Source: Bacillota bacterium
Lineage (GTDB): Bacteria; Bacillota; Clostridia; Lachnospirales; Lachnospiraceae
NCBI GenBank assembly: GCA_023434365.1
Contig: JAEYSV010000012.1
Span: 1-33,468 of the forward strand
Direction of reading: 5' to 3'
Length of the DNA stretch: 33,468 bases
In this document: positions 20,113 to 28,447 of the stretch, piece by piece
How the letters are laid out: every line of letters starts with the position of its first letter
How positions within the stretch are numbered: the first letter of the stretch is position 1
Translations under genes and position numbers: made by a program
The notes under the pieces: generated by a model
What the model saw: the letters and a program-made list of their open reading frames with translations, nothing else
Told to the model about the DNA's origin: nothing
Databases searched by the model: none

Positions 20113-22284
20113 ATGAGCATACAGGTGTTACAAAACCAAACATTATTTCATCTTCAAACAAGCAAAACGAGTTATGTATGCGGAGTAAATCAGGCAGGCT
20201 ATCTGTGTCATCTTTATTATGGCAAGAAAATTAATAATTATAGTGGCATGGCAGATACCATTTTTACGAATTTTAATTCCGATACCGTTCCCCAGGAATG
20301 TGCTTCCTTTGGAACTGGAGATTTTCGCGTACCAACGGTAATGACAACTGCACAGAATGGTTCTACTAGTACGGAACTTTTATATAAGTCTTATGAAATA
20401 TTAAAAGGAAAGCCAGTAATATCAGGCTTACCATCTACTTATGCAGTAAATGAGGACGAAGTACAGACATTAAGAATAGACTTAGCCGATGAGGCAATTG
20501 GACTTCGTGTTTCCCTATATTATAGTGTATTTGAAGAGTATAATGTAATTACAAGAAGAATTAGTTATACGAACGAAGGAACGAAAAACAGCGTTCTTTA
20601 TCTTGACAAAGCTATGAGCTTTTCGATGGATTTTGACCACGACCGTTTTGACATGATGCAGTTATCCGGTGGATGGAGCCGTGAAAAACATATGTACAAA
20701 CGTGCGTTAGTTCCAGGATTACAGTCAATCGACAGCAAACGTGGAATCAGTAGTGCAGCGCAGAATCCTTTTATCGCATTATTAGGCAAAGACGCGTCAG
20801 AAGATTTTGGCGAAGTATATAGCTATAACTTAGTTTATAGCGGCAACTGGTCCGGGGAAGTGGAAGTCGATCAGTTCTTCCATACAAGAATCACGATGGG
20901 AATCAATTCGTTTGATTTTAGATGGAAGCTAGAAGACGGACAAACCTTTGACGCACCAGAAGTAGTTCTTGTTTTCTCGGAAAATGGTCTGGGAGAGATG
21001 ACCCGTACGTACCACAAGTTTTACCGAGAAAGACTATGTCGCGGAACCTATCAGTACAAAGAGCGTCCAATCCTTGTGAATAACTGGGAAGCAACGTACT
21101 TTAACTTTAATGCAGATAAGATCTATGAAATCGCAATGACCGGAAAAGAGTTAGGCTTAGAATTATTTGTCTTAGACGATGGCTGGTTTGGACACCGTGA
21201 TTCTGACAATAGTTCTCTTGGTGACTGGTTTGTAGATAAGAAGAAGTTACCAGAAGGTCTTGATACTTTGGTTAATAAGATCACAAAGGAAGGCATTCGT
21301 TTTGGACTTTGGTTTGAACCGGAAATGGTTTCTCCTGACAGTGATTTGTACCGTGCACATCCAGATTGGTGTATTCACGTACCAGAAAGATCACCAAAAG
21401 CATCTCAGTATCAGAGAACGCAGCTAGTTCTAGATATGAGTAGAGAGGATGTTAGGCAGGCAGTCATTAAAATGGTGAGTGATATTCTAAGCTCTTGTCC
21501 AATTTCATATGTCAAATGGGATATGAACCGCCCATTATGCGATTACGGTAGTGCATTATTACCAGTAGATCAGCAAAGAGAAATTGCACATCGCTATATG
21601 CTTGGTGTGTATCAGGTAATTGATACCATTACCTCCGCATTCCCAGAAGTGTTATTCGAAAGCTGCTGTTCCGGTGGTGGCCGTTTTGATCCGGGTATGC
21701 TTTATTACATGCCACAAACTTGGGTAAGTGATGACACCGATGCGATTGAGCGATTAAAGATTCAGTACGGCACAGGAATGGTTTACCCAATTACAACAAT
21801 GGGCTCACATATCAGCGCCTGCCCAAATCATCAGGTAGGTCGTTATACAAGTCTGGAAACCAGAGGAAATGTAGCAATGTGTGGAAACTTTGGTTATGAG
21901 CTTGATCTTACTAAGTTTTCTGACGATGAGAAAGAAACTGTAAGAGAACAGGTAAAACGCTACAAAGACATTCGCCATATTATTCAATTTGGTGACTTAT
22001 ATCGTATGATCAGCCCATATGACCGTGATGGTAATGAAACTGCCTGGATGTATGTAACAGAGGATAAGACTGAGGCAGTAGCTTATTATTACCGTGTTCT
22101 TGCCAGACCGAATATGGTATTTCCAAGATTACGCTTTAAAGGGCTCAATCCAGAATATAGTTATTACATTAAGGAACTTGATAAAACCTTAAACGGTGAC
22201 GAACTGATGAATATTGGTGTTGAAATCATTAGTAAGTTTGGTGATTTCCATTCCGAATGCTGGACCTTACAGGTAGTAAAATAA
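20113..22284 (+). CDS. GH36 alpha-galactosidase
   Basis: This 723-residue enzyme starts at ATG 20113 behind AAAGGAG. The N-terminal beta-sandwich (about residues 1-320) precedes a TIM barrel with LFVLDDGWFGHRDSDNSSLG (substrate-binding Asp pair), FGLWFEPEMVSPDSDL, nucleophile Asp470 in VKWDMNRPL and acid/base Asp540 in WVSDDTDAIER; the 70-residue spacing of the two aspartates is that of known GH36 enzymes. SCCSGGGRFDPG between them is also diagnostic. It hydrolyses terminal alpha-1,6-galactose from raffinose-family sugars or galactomannan. No signal peptide is present, so it acts in the cytoplasm on imported oligosaccharides. No transporter is adjacent; it has its own promoter. Confidence 0.96.
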   Translation: MSIQVLQNQTLFHLQTSKTSYVCGVNQAGYLCHLYYGKKINNYSGMADTIFTNFNSDTVPQECASFGTGDFRVPTVMTTAQNGSTSTELLYKSYEILKGKPVISGLPSTYAVNEDEVQTLRIDLADEAIGLRVSLYYSVFEEYNVITRRISYTNEGTKNSVLYLDKAMSFSMDFDHDRFDMMQLSGGWSREKHMYKRALVPGLQSIDSKRGISSAAQNPFIALLGKDASEDFGEVYSYNLVYSGNWSGEVEVDQFFHTRITMGINSFDFRWKLEDGQTFDAPEVVLVFSENGLGEMTRTYHKFYRERLCRGTYQYKERPILVNNWEATYFNFNADKIYEIAMTGKELGLELFVLDDGWFGHRDSDNSSLGDWFVDKKKLPEGLDTLVNKITKEGIRFGLWFEPEMVSPDSDLYRAHPDWCIHVPERSPKASQYQRTQLVLDMSREDVRQAVIKMVSDILSSCPISYVKWDMNRPLCDYGSALLPVDQQREIAHRYMLGVYQVIDTITSAFPEVLFESCCSGGGRFDPGMLYYMPQTWVSDDTDAIERLKIQYGTGMVYPITTMGSHISACPNHQVGRYTSLETRGNVAMCGNFGYELDLTKFSDDEKETVREQVKRYKDIRHIIQFGDLYRMISPYDRDGNETAWMYVTEDKTEAVAYYYRVLARPNMVFPRLRFKGLNPEYSYYIKELDKTLNGDELMNIGVEIISKFGDFHSECWTLQVVK

Positions 22285-22333
22285 GAGTATTGCCATCTAG
22301 TTATAGATAGAGGAAGAAAATGATAAGAAGTAC

Positions 22334-22362
22334 TTGATAATTTTCTGAATTGTTAGTACAAT
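22334..22362 (+). promoter_or_regulatory. Sigma-A promoter of holA
   Basis: TTGATA (22334-22339) and TACAAT (22357-22362) are separated by 17 bp, 44 bp upstream of the holA start codon. Confidence 0.65.
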
Positions 22363-22405
22363 AGGTAAGGTAATTGCTAAGAGTCAAGCACTGATAGGAG
22401 AAATC

Positions 22406-23383
22406 ATGAAGATCATTGCAGAACATATTAAGAGACAGGAATTCAAACCGGTATATCTATTAAGTGGATCCGAGGAATATCTGAAGATTCAATACAAAGA
22501 ACGGTTAAAAAAAGCAATTCTCGGCGGAACAGACGAGATGAACTACTCTTATTATGAAGGTAGTGGGATTGATGCTTCTAAAGTGATGGCGATGGCAGAT
22601 ACCTTGCCTTTCTTTAGTGAAAAACGACTGATTATGATAGAAGATAGTGGCTGGTTTAAGTCATCTAATGACTTTGCTGATTATCTGAAATCAATGCCAC
22701 AAACCACCCATATCATTTTCGTGGAAAAGGAAGTCGATAAGCGAAACCGTCTATACAAAGTTGTTAAGGAGCTTGGTCACATTGCAGAATGTGAGATGGT
22801 AGACGAAGCAATGCTGATTCGGTGGATCCGTAGTCGTTTTAGTGAGAATGGGAAAAAGATCAGTGATGGTGATATCCGTCACCTAATCTCAAAAACCGGT
22901 TCAAACATGGAAAACATCAGTACAGAAATGGAAAAGGTAATATGCTACGCGCTAGACCAAGAAATTGTGACTAGTAAAGAGATTGATGCCGTTTGCGTAA
23001 CGCAACTTAGCAACAAAATCTTTGATATGGTCAATGCAATTGGAAGTCAGAATCAGAGTCTGGCACTGAAGCTTTACTATGATTTGCTTGCATTAAAAGA
23101 AAAACCGATGACCATCCTCTTCCTAGTAACGAGACAGATCAACTTGATTATGCAGGTGAAGGAAATGGTGTCGTTACGAATGGATAATGCGACGATTGCT
23201 AAAAAGGCAGGAGTTCCTCCTTTTACCGTTAGCAAGTATGCGGCTCAGGCACGTAATTTTACTACAAAAACTTTGTGCGATGCTCTAAAAACCGCAACGG
23301 ATATCGAGGAGTCTGTCAAAACAGGCCGTCTCATCGATAAGGTAGGAGTAGAACTTTTAATTGTGCAGTATAGTCAAAAATAA
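22406..23383 (+). CDS. holA: DNA polymerase III delta subunit
   Basis: This 325-residue protein begins at ATG 22406 behind GATAGGAG. It opens with a conserved FKPVYLLSGSEEYLKIQYKE block (the vestigial P-loop region of delta), followed by FFSEKRLIMIEDSGWFK, a middle domain with ISKTGSNMENISTEMEKVIC and a C-terminal helical domain with ALKEKPMTILFLVTRQINLI and GVPPFTVSKYAAQARNF, all typical of Firmicutes HolA. Delta opens the beta sliding clamp within the clamp-loader complex during replication. The length is normal. In clostridia holA is usually followed by rpsT and gpr; here about 5 kb of other genes separates them. The tRNA-Ser gene begins six bases after its stop. Confidence 0.95.
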   Translation: MKIIAEHIKRQEFKPVYLLSGSEEYLKIQYKERLKKAILGGTDEMNYSYYEGSGIDASKVMAMADTLPFFSEKRLIMIEDSGWFKSSNDFADYLKSMPQTTHIIFVEKEVDKRNRLYKVVKELGHIAECEMVDEAMLIRWIRSRFSENGKKISDGDIRHLISKTGSNMENISTEMEKVICYALDQEIVTSKEIDAVCVTQLSNKIFDMVNAIGSQNQSLALKLYYDLLALKEKPMTILFLVTRQINLIMQVKEMVSLRMDNATIAKKAGVPPFTVSKYAAQARNFTTKTLCDALKTATDIEESVKTGRLIDKVGVELLIVQYSQK

Positions 23384-23388
23384 TAGCT

Positions 23389-23476
23389 GGAGATGTACCC
23401 AAGTGGCTGAAGGGTCCGCACTCGAAATGCGGTAGGTCGGGTAACCGGCGCGAGGGTTCAAATCCCTCCATCTCCG
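23389..23476 (+). tRNA. tRNA-Ser (anticodon CGA)
   Basis: The 88-nt gene folds with a seven-bp acceptor stem (GGAGATG / CATCTCC), a five-bp anticodon stem CCGCA / TGCGG and loop CTCGAAA giving anticodon CGA, a long variable arm as required for serine tRNAs, and a T arm containing GGTTCAAATCC. The discriminator base is G and the 3' CCA is not encoded. It reads UCG codons. Confidence 0.96.
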
Positions 23477-23487
23477 TTTTGTAATGT

Positions 23488-23652
23488 GTGGCGCCCATTT
23501 GATATGTGATGTTTATCACACTTTAGTTATTGAAAAGAGCATATAATTATTAACCAACAGAGACACGTTCGCACTCGGATGTCGCTCATAGCGGTACGTA
23601 AGGTCGTGACAGAGAAATGCATCTGCCACAACCTAAGTACCGATGGCGACAT
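23488..23652 (+). repeat. Giant palindromic repeat, copy 1 (left arm plus core)
   Basis: This stretch is nearly identical to 23658-23825. It contains the left outer arm and the central palindrome (ATGTCGC / GCGACAT, CGGTAC / GTACCG and GGTCGTGACAGA / TCTGCCACAACC, the last with two mismatches) but lacks the right outer arm. It starts 11 bp after tRNA-Ser with GTGGCGCCCATTT. It reads as a partial duplication of copy 2. Confidence 0.9.
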
Positions 23653-23657
23653 AACAA

Positions 23658-23912
23658 GTGGCGCCCATTTTTTGGTTTGCGATGTTTATCACACTATAGT
23701 TATTGAAAAGAGCATATAATTATTAACCAACAGAGACACGTTCGCACTCGGATGTCGCTCATAGCGGTACGTAAGGTTGTGACAGAGAAGTGCATCTGTC
23801 ACAACCTAAGTACCGATGGCGACATACGGTCTCTTTATGGATTAATAATCATATGCTCTTTCTTTATCATATTGATGTGATAAACACTCAAGTTGTCTGC
23901 GGGCGCCTATTC
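23658..23912 (+). repeat. Giant nested palindrome, copy 2 (complete, 255 bp)
   Basis: Eight pairs of inverted segments nest in order: GGCGCCC (23660) / GGGCGCC (23901); GTTTATCACA (23684) / TGTGATAAAC (23876); AAAGAGCATAT (23707) / ATATGCTCTTT (23851); ATTATTAA (23719) / TTAATAAT (23842); AGAGAC / GTCTCT; ATGTCGC (23752) / GCGACAT (23819); CGGTAC (23765) / GTACCG (23810); GGTTGTGACAGA (23775) / TCTGTCACAACC (23795), with an eight-base central loop. There is no open reading frame and no T-tract. The element could extrude as a cruciform or fold as one long RNA hairpin. Confidence 0.92.
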
Positions 23913-24027
23913 AGGTTTGTGACAGTTTAGAACGCTATGCAGTAAAAAAATGGATAATTATACATTATTCGAACCGCTGCATCCATTCTGCCAAAACTAT
24001 GTTTTCGATTGCTTCGTAAACTTAAAA

Positions 24028-24296
24028 CTGTGTAAATAGCCGAAGCAGCGCGAAGTAGAATTTGTCAATTTGCATTCAAGAAGTATGTACCAAGCAAGTA
24101 TGAAACATATTTTAACACGCAACCGTTATGACATCGTCGGTACTTAGGTCATGTATTTTATGACCTTATGTACCGCTACGATGTCATCCGAGCGAGAGCG
24201 CGTTGCGAGTAAAATATGTTTTATACTTGCTTGAACAACACACATAAGTGCAAATTGACAAACCAACACCCCCATGGGCTTCGGCTATTTACACAG
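24028..24296 (+). repeat. Giant nested palindrome, copy 3 (269 bp, inverted)
   Basis: The outer arms are a perfect 19-bp inverted repeat, CTGTGTAAATAGCCGAAGC (24028-24046) and its complement at 24278-24296. Inside are TTTGTCAATTTGCA (24061) / TGCAAATTGACAAA (24249), CAAGCAAGTAT (24091) / ATACTTGCTTG (24223), AAACATATTTTA (24103) / TAAAATATGTTT (24210), CGCAAC / GTTGCG, TGACATCGT (24129) / ACGATGTCA (24178) and GGTCAT / ATGACC at the centre. Its core, read on the other strand (CTCGGATGA..TAGCGGTAC..TAAGGT), matches copies 1 and 2, but the arms are different sequence. Confidence 0.92.
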
Positions 24297-24320
24297 ACTC
24301 CAAGCTCCCAAAGCAAACAA

Positions 24321-24347
24321 AAATACAGCCAAAGAATGGCTGTATTT
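24321..24347 (-). terminator. Perfect hairpin, terminator-like on the minus strand
   Basis: AAATACAGCC (24321-24330) and GGCTGTATTT (24338-24347) form a ten-bp perfect stem with a seven-base loop. The T-rich tail lies on the minus-strand side, so it would stop transcription coming from the right; no minus-strand gene is evident there. Confidence 0.55.
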
Positions 24348-24364
24348 AAAAAAGGAGTTATTTT

Positions 24365-24412
24365 ATGAAAAAAAGAATCTATATAAAGGGAATAATTGTT
24401 AGTCGAAGCTAG
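24365..24412 (+). other. 15-codon mini-ORF with strong ribosome binding site
   Basis: ATG 24365 lies seven bases after AAAGGAG and opens MKKRIYIKGIIVSRS before TAG. It is either a leader peptide or the first codons of a deleted gene. It lies about 200 bp upstream of the L,D-transpeptidase gene. Confidence 0.35.
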
Positions 24413-24555
24413 TAGCTAGCGCGCGTTAGATGCTACCAACTTCCTTTGATGAGCTAAGTATATTGTACATATATGTTGTCCGTATGTATACTTTATGAAC
24501 AGTTTGTGAATATTTAAGCAGACCACAATAATATAATGTTAGTAAGGCTTTTTTT

Positions 24556-24590
24556 GTCTAACAGAAAATTGATAACTAATTCTGTTAGAC
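24556..24590 (+). promoter_or_regulatory. Perfect 11-bp inverted repeat before the L,D-transpeptidase gene
   Basis: GTCTAACAGAA (24556-24566) and TTCTGTTAGAC (24580-24590) flank a 13-base loop, ending nine bases before the ribosome binding site. There is no T-tract after it, so an operator or a translation-controlling RNA hairpin is more likely than a terminator. Confidence 0.5.
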
Positions 24591-24612
24591 TTAATCCGTG
24601 GAGGGCTGACTA

Positions 24613-26100
24613 GTGTACCATTTATCACGATTGATTCTGCCAAAAAGAGTAATTGGTGTTGTACTACTTCTGATTAGTTGTGGCATCGCATTATATTTAC
24701 TGCAGATGGAAGCCAATCAGGAGAAAAAGGAGAAAGAAGTACAAGAAACGATAGCCAAGTACCGAGAAACATTTTGGCCAGCGACTTTTATTAACGGAAT
24801 AGATTGTTCCGGGTTGTCGGTAAAAGAAGCGGAGAAGAAATTGATCTCGAAAACGGACCAATATACATTGCGGCTGATTACAAAAGAGGGCAAACAGGAA
24901 ATCGTTGGTGGCGATGACATTGAGTATCGTGTGCTTATGGAGCCAGCTGTGAAGGAGTTGTTTAAAAGACAGCATGATGAGACATCACTTTGGGAATTGT
25001 GCCAACATAAGAATCTGGAGTCCCAAATAAGCTATCAATATAACAAAGCCGCGTTAAGAGAAATGGTTCAAAATATGGAGTTCATGCAAAAAAGTAATTG
25101 GGTAGCTCCAGAGGATGCTAGAATTACTTTATATGAGGAAGGAAAATACCGCATTGTCAAAGAAGTTGAGGGCAATACCATTGATGAGGAGAAATTATGG
25201 CTTCAGATTGCTAAGGCACTATCTGGTGCCAAAACAGAACTTTCTTTACTGAAAGAAGACTGCTATATTCTTCCGAAGTTAACGAGTGACTCTGAGATAC
25301 TTGTAGAAGCTAGTCGAAAAGCACAAGATTTCATCTGTGCAAAGGTGACGTTACATTTTGATAATAAAGCAGAAATCATAGAGGAATCAGTATTAGCTCC
25401 ATTGGTACACATCACTTCTGATTATGATGTTGAGTTTAATAAGGACGCATTATCGGAGTATGTAAATGGCTTAATTGACCAGTATACCACGTATCATAAG
25501 GCTAGAACTTTTAGAACTTCTTATGGTGTTTCTGTTAGTGTGACGGGGGGAGAGTACGGATATCGCATCAATGAAGAAGGCTTGAAGGAGCAGATTATAG
25601 ATAGTGTACTTAACGGAGATGAGAAGGTAATCGAGATTGACTATCTGCAAAAGGGTGCTGGATATGCGGAAAATGATTTGGGAAATACTTATGTCGAAAT
25701 CAATTTGGCAATGCAACATCTGTTCTATTATAAGGATGGGGTGTTATTAGTAGAATCTGATTTGGTTTCTGGTAATGTGGCAAAGCATATGGCAACCCCA
25801 ACTGGTACTAGTGCGATACACAAGATGCGTCGCAATACGGTGCTTCGTGGACCAGGATATGCATCACCGGTATCTTACTGGATGCGGTTTCGTGGTGGAA
25901 TTGGGTTACATGATGCAACCTGGCGCAGTCGTTTTGGTGGCACAATTTACCTGCGTGGTGGTTCCCATGGGTGTATTAATCTTCCGAAAAATGTGGCAAA
26001 GACTATTTATGAAAATACGTATATTGGAGTTCCAGTTATCTGTTACTCATTATCAAAAAGTCAGATATCATCTAGCGTGCCCGTGTTGAGCGGGAATTAA
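24613..26100 (+). CDS. L,D-transpeptidase (YkuD domain) with N-terminal PG-binding region
   Basis: This 495-residue protein begins at GTG 24613, seven bases after GTGGAGGG. One membrane helix (about residues 13-31) anchors it with the rest outside. Residues 55-340 form the VanW-like, putative peptidoglycan-binding region often attached to clostridial L,D-transpeptidases (FINGIDCSGLSVKEAEKKLI, GYRINEEGLKEQI). The catalytic domain has GIGLHDATWRSRFGG and SHGCINLP with Cys454 as nucleophile and His452 next to it. It forms 3-3 cross-links in peptidoglycan or attaches proteins to it, giving beta-lactam-tolerant cross-linking. The perfect inverted repeat upstream suggests its expression is controlled. 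Confidence 0.94.
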   Translation: MYHLSRLILPKRVIGVVLLLISCGIALYLLQMEANQEKKEKEVQETIAKYRETFWPATFINGIDCSGLSVKEAEKKLISKTDQYTLRLITKEGKQEIVGGDDIEYRVLMEPAVKELFKRQHDETSLWELCQHKNLESQISYQYNKAALREMVQNMEFMQKSNWVAPEDARITLYEEGKYRIVKEVEGNTIDEEKLWLQIAKALSGAKTELSLLKEDCYILPKLTSDSEILVEASRKAQDFICAKVTLHFDNKAEIIEESVLAPLVHITSDYDVEFNKDALSEYVNGLIDQYTTYHKARTFRTSYGVSVSVTGGEYGYRINEEGLKEQIIDSVLNGDEKVIEIDYLQKGAGYAENDLGNTYVEINLAMQHLFYYKDGVLLVESDLVSGNVAKHMATPTGTSAIHKMRRNTVLRGPGYASPVSYWMRFRGGIGLHDATWRSRFGGTIYLRGGSHGCINLPKNVAKTIYENTYIGVPVICYSLSKSQISSSVPVLSGN

Positions 26101-26182
26101 GTGCATGATTAAAATTAAGATTGTTTATACTAGCATTATTAATAGTATAGCAAAAAATTGTACTTAGAAAGGCGCAGATAGG

Positions 26183-27181
26183 ATGAAACCAAGTAGAGTG
26201 TATTATGAGCCAGATAGCCTTCGTTATCCACTTGGAATGCAGTTAAAACGTCAGTTTTCAGACGTGGAGTGGGTGCCAATTGACAATCACAACAACATTG
26301 AAGAGCTAAGAACAAAAGAGAATAAAGAGTTTCAACAGTTAAAGCGACTTTTAATTGTGGGAATTCGAAAAACCCATAAGTATGTAGAAAACAATAAGGT
26401 ATCGGATTATTTGGTCCCCTTTACTTCCTCTGGTTGTACTGCAATGTGCCTATATTGTTATCTTGTATGTAATTATAACAAATGCTCTTATTTGAGGTTA
26501 TTTGTTAACCGCGAACAAATGATGGATCGATTAATTAAGCAAGCGAATTCTGCCAATCAGCCACTTTGCTATGAGATTGGAAGTAATAGTGACATGATTT
26601 TAGAAAATACGATTACTGGCAATCTTCCATGGATTATTGATGAATTCGTGAAACGGGCGCATCAGGGAACGATTACGTTTCCGACAAAGTTTGATATGGT
26701 GGATTCCTTGCTTGATCTTCGACATGAAAAAAGGGTAATTTTTAGAATGTCACTTAACCCACAGGAAATTATTACGAATGTTGAGATCGGAACAGCAGCT
26801 TTGAAAAACCGTATCACTGCACTTAATAAAATGGCCGACGCAGGATATCCAATTGGGGTGTTGATTGCACCAATCATTATGGTAGATAACTGGAAAGACC
26901 TATACCTGGAGTTGCTAGATGTTCTTTGGGAAGAGTTTTCTCCTAAAGTAAAAGAACAGGTGATATTTGAAGTGATTTTTATGACGTATAGTTTTGTACA
27001 ACATAAAATCAATACCGAAGCGTTTGGCGAAGAAGCAGATTTGTATGATAAGAGTATGATGACAGGGCGCGGCATGGGAAAATATCATTATCGGAAAGAA
27101 CCTCGCGTGGAGGGAGAATTGTTTCTTCGTGATGAAATAGAGCGAAGGTTTGGAACTGGAAAGATTCTATATGTTTGTTAG
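26183..27181 (+). CDS. splB: Spore photoproduct lyase
   Basis: This 332-residue radical-SAM enzyme starts at ATG 26183 behind AAAGGCGCAGATAGG. The iron-sulfur cluster cysteines are C85, C89 and C92 in SGCTAMCLYCYLVCNY, the CxxxCxxC pattern with the CYL that marks SplB. YEIGSNSDMI and the C-terminal MMTGRGMGKYHYRKE are further family features. It repairs the 5-thyminyl-5,6-dihydrothymine spore photoproduct in spore DNA during germination. Aligned from memory with the Bacillus enzyme (FEASCTSD), its hydrogen-donor Cys141 appears to be Ser134 here, so another cysteine may take this role, as proposed for clostridial enzymes. It is normally made in the forespore. Confidence 0.94.
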   Translation: MKPSRVYYEPDSLRYPLGMQLKRQFSDVEWVPIDNHNNIEELRTKENKEFQQLKRLLIVGIRKTHKYVENNKVSDYLVPFTSSGCTAMCLYCYLVCNYNKCSYLRLFVNREQMMDRLIKQANSANQPLCYEIGSNSDMILENTITGNLPWIIDEFVKRAHQGTITFPTKFDMVDSLLDLRHEKRVIFRMSLNPQEIITNVEIGTAALKNRITALNKMADAGYPIGVLIAPIIMVDNWKDLYLELLDVLWEEFSPKVKEQVIFEVIFMTYSFVQHKINTEAFGEEADLYDKSMMTGRGMGKYHYRKEPRVEGELFLRDEIERRFGTGKILYVC

Positions 27182-27268
27182 AAAGAGTGCGAAAACTGTT
27201 CATACAGACATCCTTTGACTAATAAAATGATAATAAGTAGGTTGTAAGTCATAAGCTTGGAGGTCTGT

Positions 27269-28330
27269 ATGAATAAAGTCAAACATTATTTTCCTGGCGG
27301 TAACACAAGCAAAGGTTTTGTCAATTATTTTGATGGAATTATAGCACCTTGGGTAGAAAATAAAAGAATATATGTACTTAAAGGAGGACCTGGCGTAGGA
27401 AAGAATACCTTCATGAAAGCATTTGGAAAAAAGGCAGACAGTAAAGGTTATGATGTTGAATACTTTCATTGTGCCAGCGACTACAATAGCTATGATGCAG
27501 TACATATTCCAAAACTAGGAGTGACCATGCTTGATGGCACGGCACCGCATGTCATTGATCCTGTGACACCAGGAGCCATTGATGGGATTATCAATCTGGG
27601 ACAATATTTGGACGAAAAAGGATTAGAGACAAAACGAGAGAACATTCTATCATTAGGCCGTGATAATCAGAGAGGTTATCGTAGAACCTTTGCCTATCTT
27701 GGAGCAGCAGGCAGATTGCAGGAAAGCACGAACTATTTGTATATGTGTGCGTTAAATCGAGAGGAACTCCGTGCGGAGGTGCAAGAGGTTTTTGGAACAA
27801 ACGAGTTAAAACGGGGAAGAAATCATGGAAAAGTCCGTCGCCTATTTGCGGATGCGATTACTCCTCAAGGAATGATAGATGTTTTTGATACCATTGTATC
27901 GAATGAAAAAATCATTTCCCTACATGGGCCAAATGTAATTGCAAATGAGTTTATAAATCTTGCCTTACACTTTTGTATGTTCATGGGTTATGGATGCGAA
28001 GTATACCATAACTCCTTATTACCGGATAATGTGGAACACTTAATTATAAAGGATCTGGGTCTATGCATTACTACTCAGCTGGCTTTTGCTAAACAAATTG
28101 AAAAGATTATTGATCTTACCTACCTTCTAAACCAAACAGTAGTCGATAAATATGAATCTACCTTTGCGTTTAATGAGCTATATGAGAAGCAACTACTTGA
28201 AGCGGCAATAGAGTCTTTGATGCAGACAAAACAAATCCATGATGATCTTGAGGCGGTATATAAAGAATATATGGACTTTGAACAGGTAAATAAGTTAACA
28301 AAAGAATTTTTAAAGGAATTTTTTAGATAA
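27269..28330 (+). CDS. P-loop ATPase-like protein (PRK06851 type)
   Basis: The ATG at 27269 follows GGAGG with five-base spacing, giving 353 residues; an in-frame ATG at 27257 lies inside that site. A Walker A motif, KGGPGVGKNTF, is present near residue 40, preceded by GFVNYFDGIIAPWVENKRIY. Other conserved-looking blocks are VEYFHCASDYNSYDAVHIPK, VTMLDGTAPHVIDPVTPGA and RRLFADAITPQGMIDVFDTI. This matches a family of clostridial and bacillar NTPases of unknown function; the label is from memory. The protein is cytoplasmic. It follows splB by 88 bp in the same direction, so a sporulation-linked role is possible but unproven. Confidence 0.8.
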   Translation: MNKVKHYFPGGNTSKGFVNYFDGIIAPWVENKRIYVLKGGPGVGKNTFMKAFGKKADSKGYDVEYFHCASDYNSYDAVHIPKLGVTMLDGTAPHVIDPVTPGAIDGIINLGQYLDEKGLETKRENILSLGRDNQRGYRRTFAYLGAAGRLQESTNYLYMCALNREELRAEVQEVFGTNELKRGRNHGKVRRLFADAITPQGMIDVFDTIVSNEKIISLHGPNVIANEFINLALHFCMFMGYGCEVYHNSLLPDNVEHLIIKDLGLCITTQLAFAKQIEKIIDLTYLLNQTVVDKYESTFAFNELYEKQLLEAAIESLMQTKQIHDDLEAVYKEYMDFEQVNKLTKEFLKEFFR

Positions 28331-28370
28331 TCGAGAAGCTTGGCTTCCATAAACAATAGAATACATGAAA

Positions 28371-28402
28371 AAAACACCAACGGTACACGACGTTGGTGTT
28401 TG
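28371..28402 (-). terminator. Bidirectional terminator between the ATPase gene and rpsT
   Basis: AAACACCAACG (28372-28382) and CGTTGGTGTTT (28391-28401) form an 11-bp perfect stem. On the minus strand a run of T residues follows, so it terminates rpsT well; it probably also serves the convergent ATPase gene. Confidence 0.85.
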
Positions 28403-28447
28403 TCATTTCATAAGAATAGTGGGTCGACTATTCGTAGTGTCTATTCA

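Noticed and set aside
23488..24296. Palindromic repeats as a CRISPR array
   Set aside because: There are no regular short repeats with unique spacers and no cas genes. The repeats are few, long and internally palindromic.
23658..24296. Giant palindromes as ordinary transcription terminators
   Set aside because: They are about five times longer than needed, have no T-tract on either strand at the stem end, and no gene directly in front needs them except the tRNA.
26101..26182. Sigma-G promoter for splB
   Set aside because: GCATG and CATTATT boxes are present, but their distance (27 bp) is far from the usual 17-18 bp, so no promoter is called.
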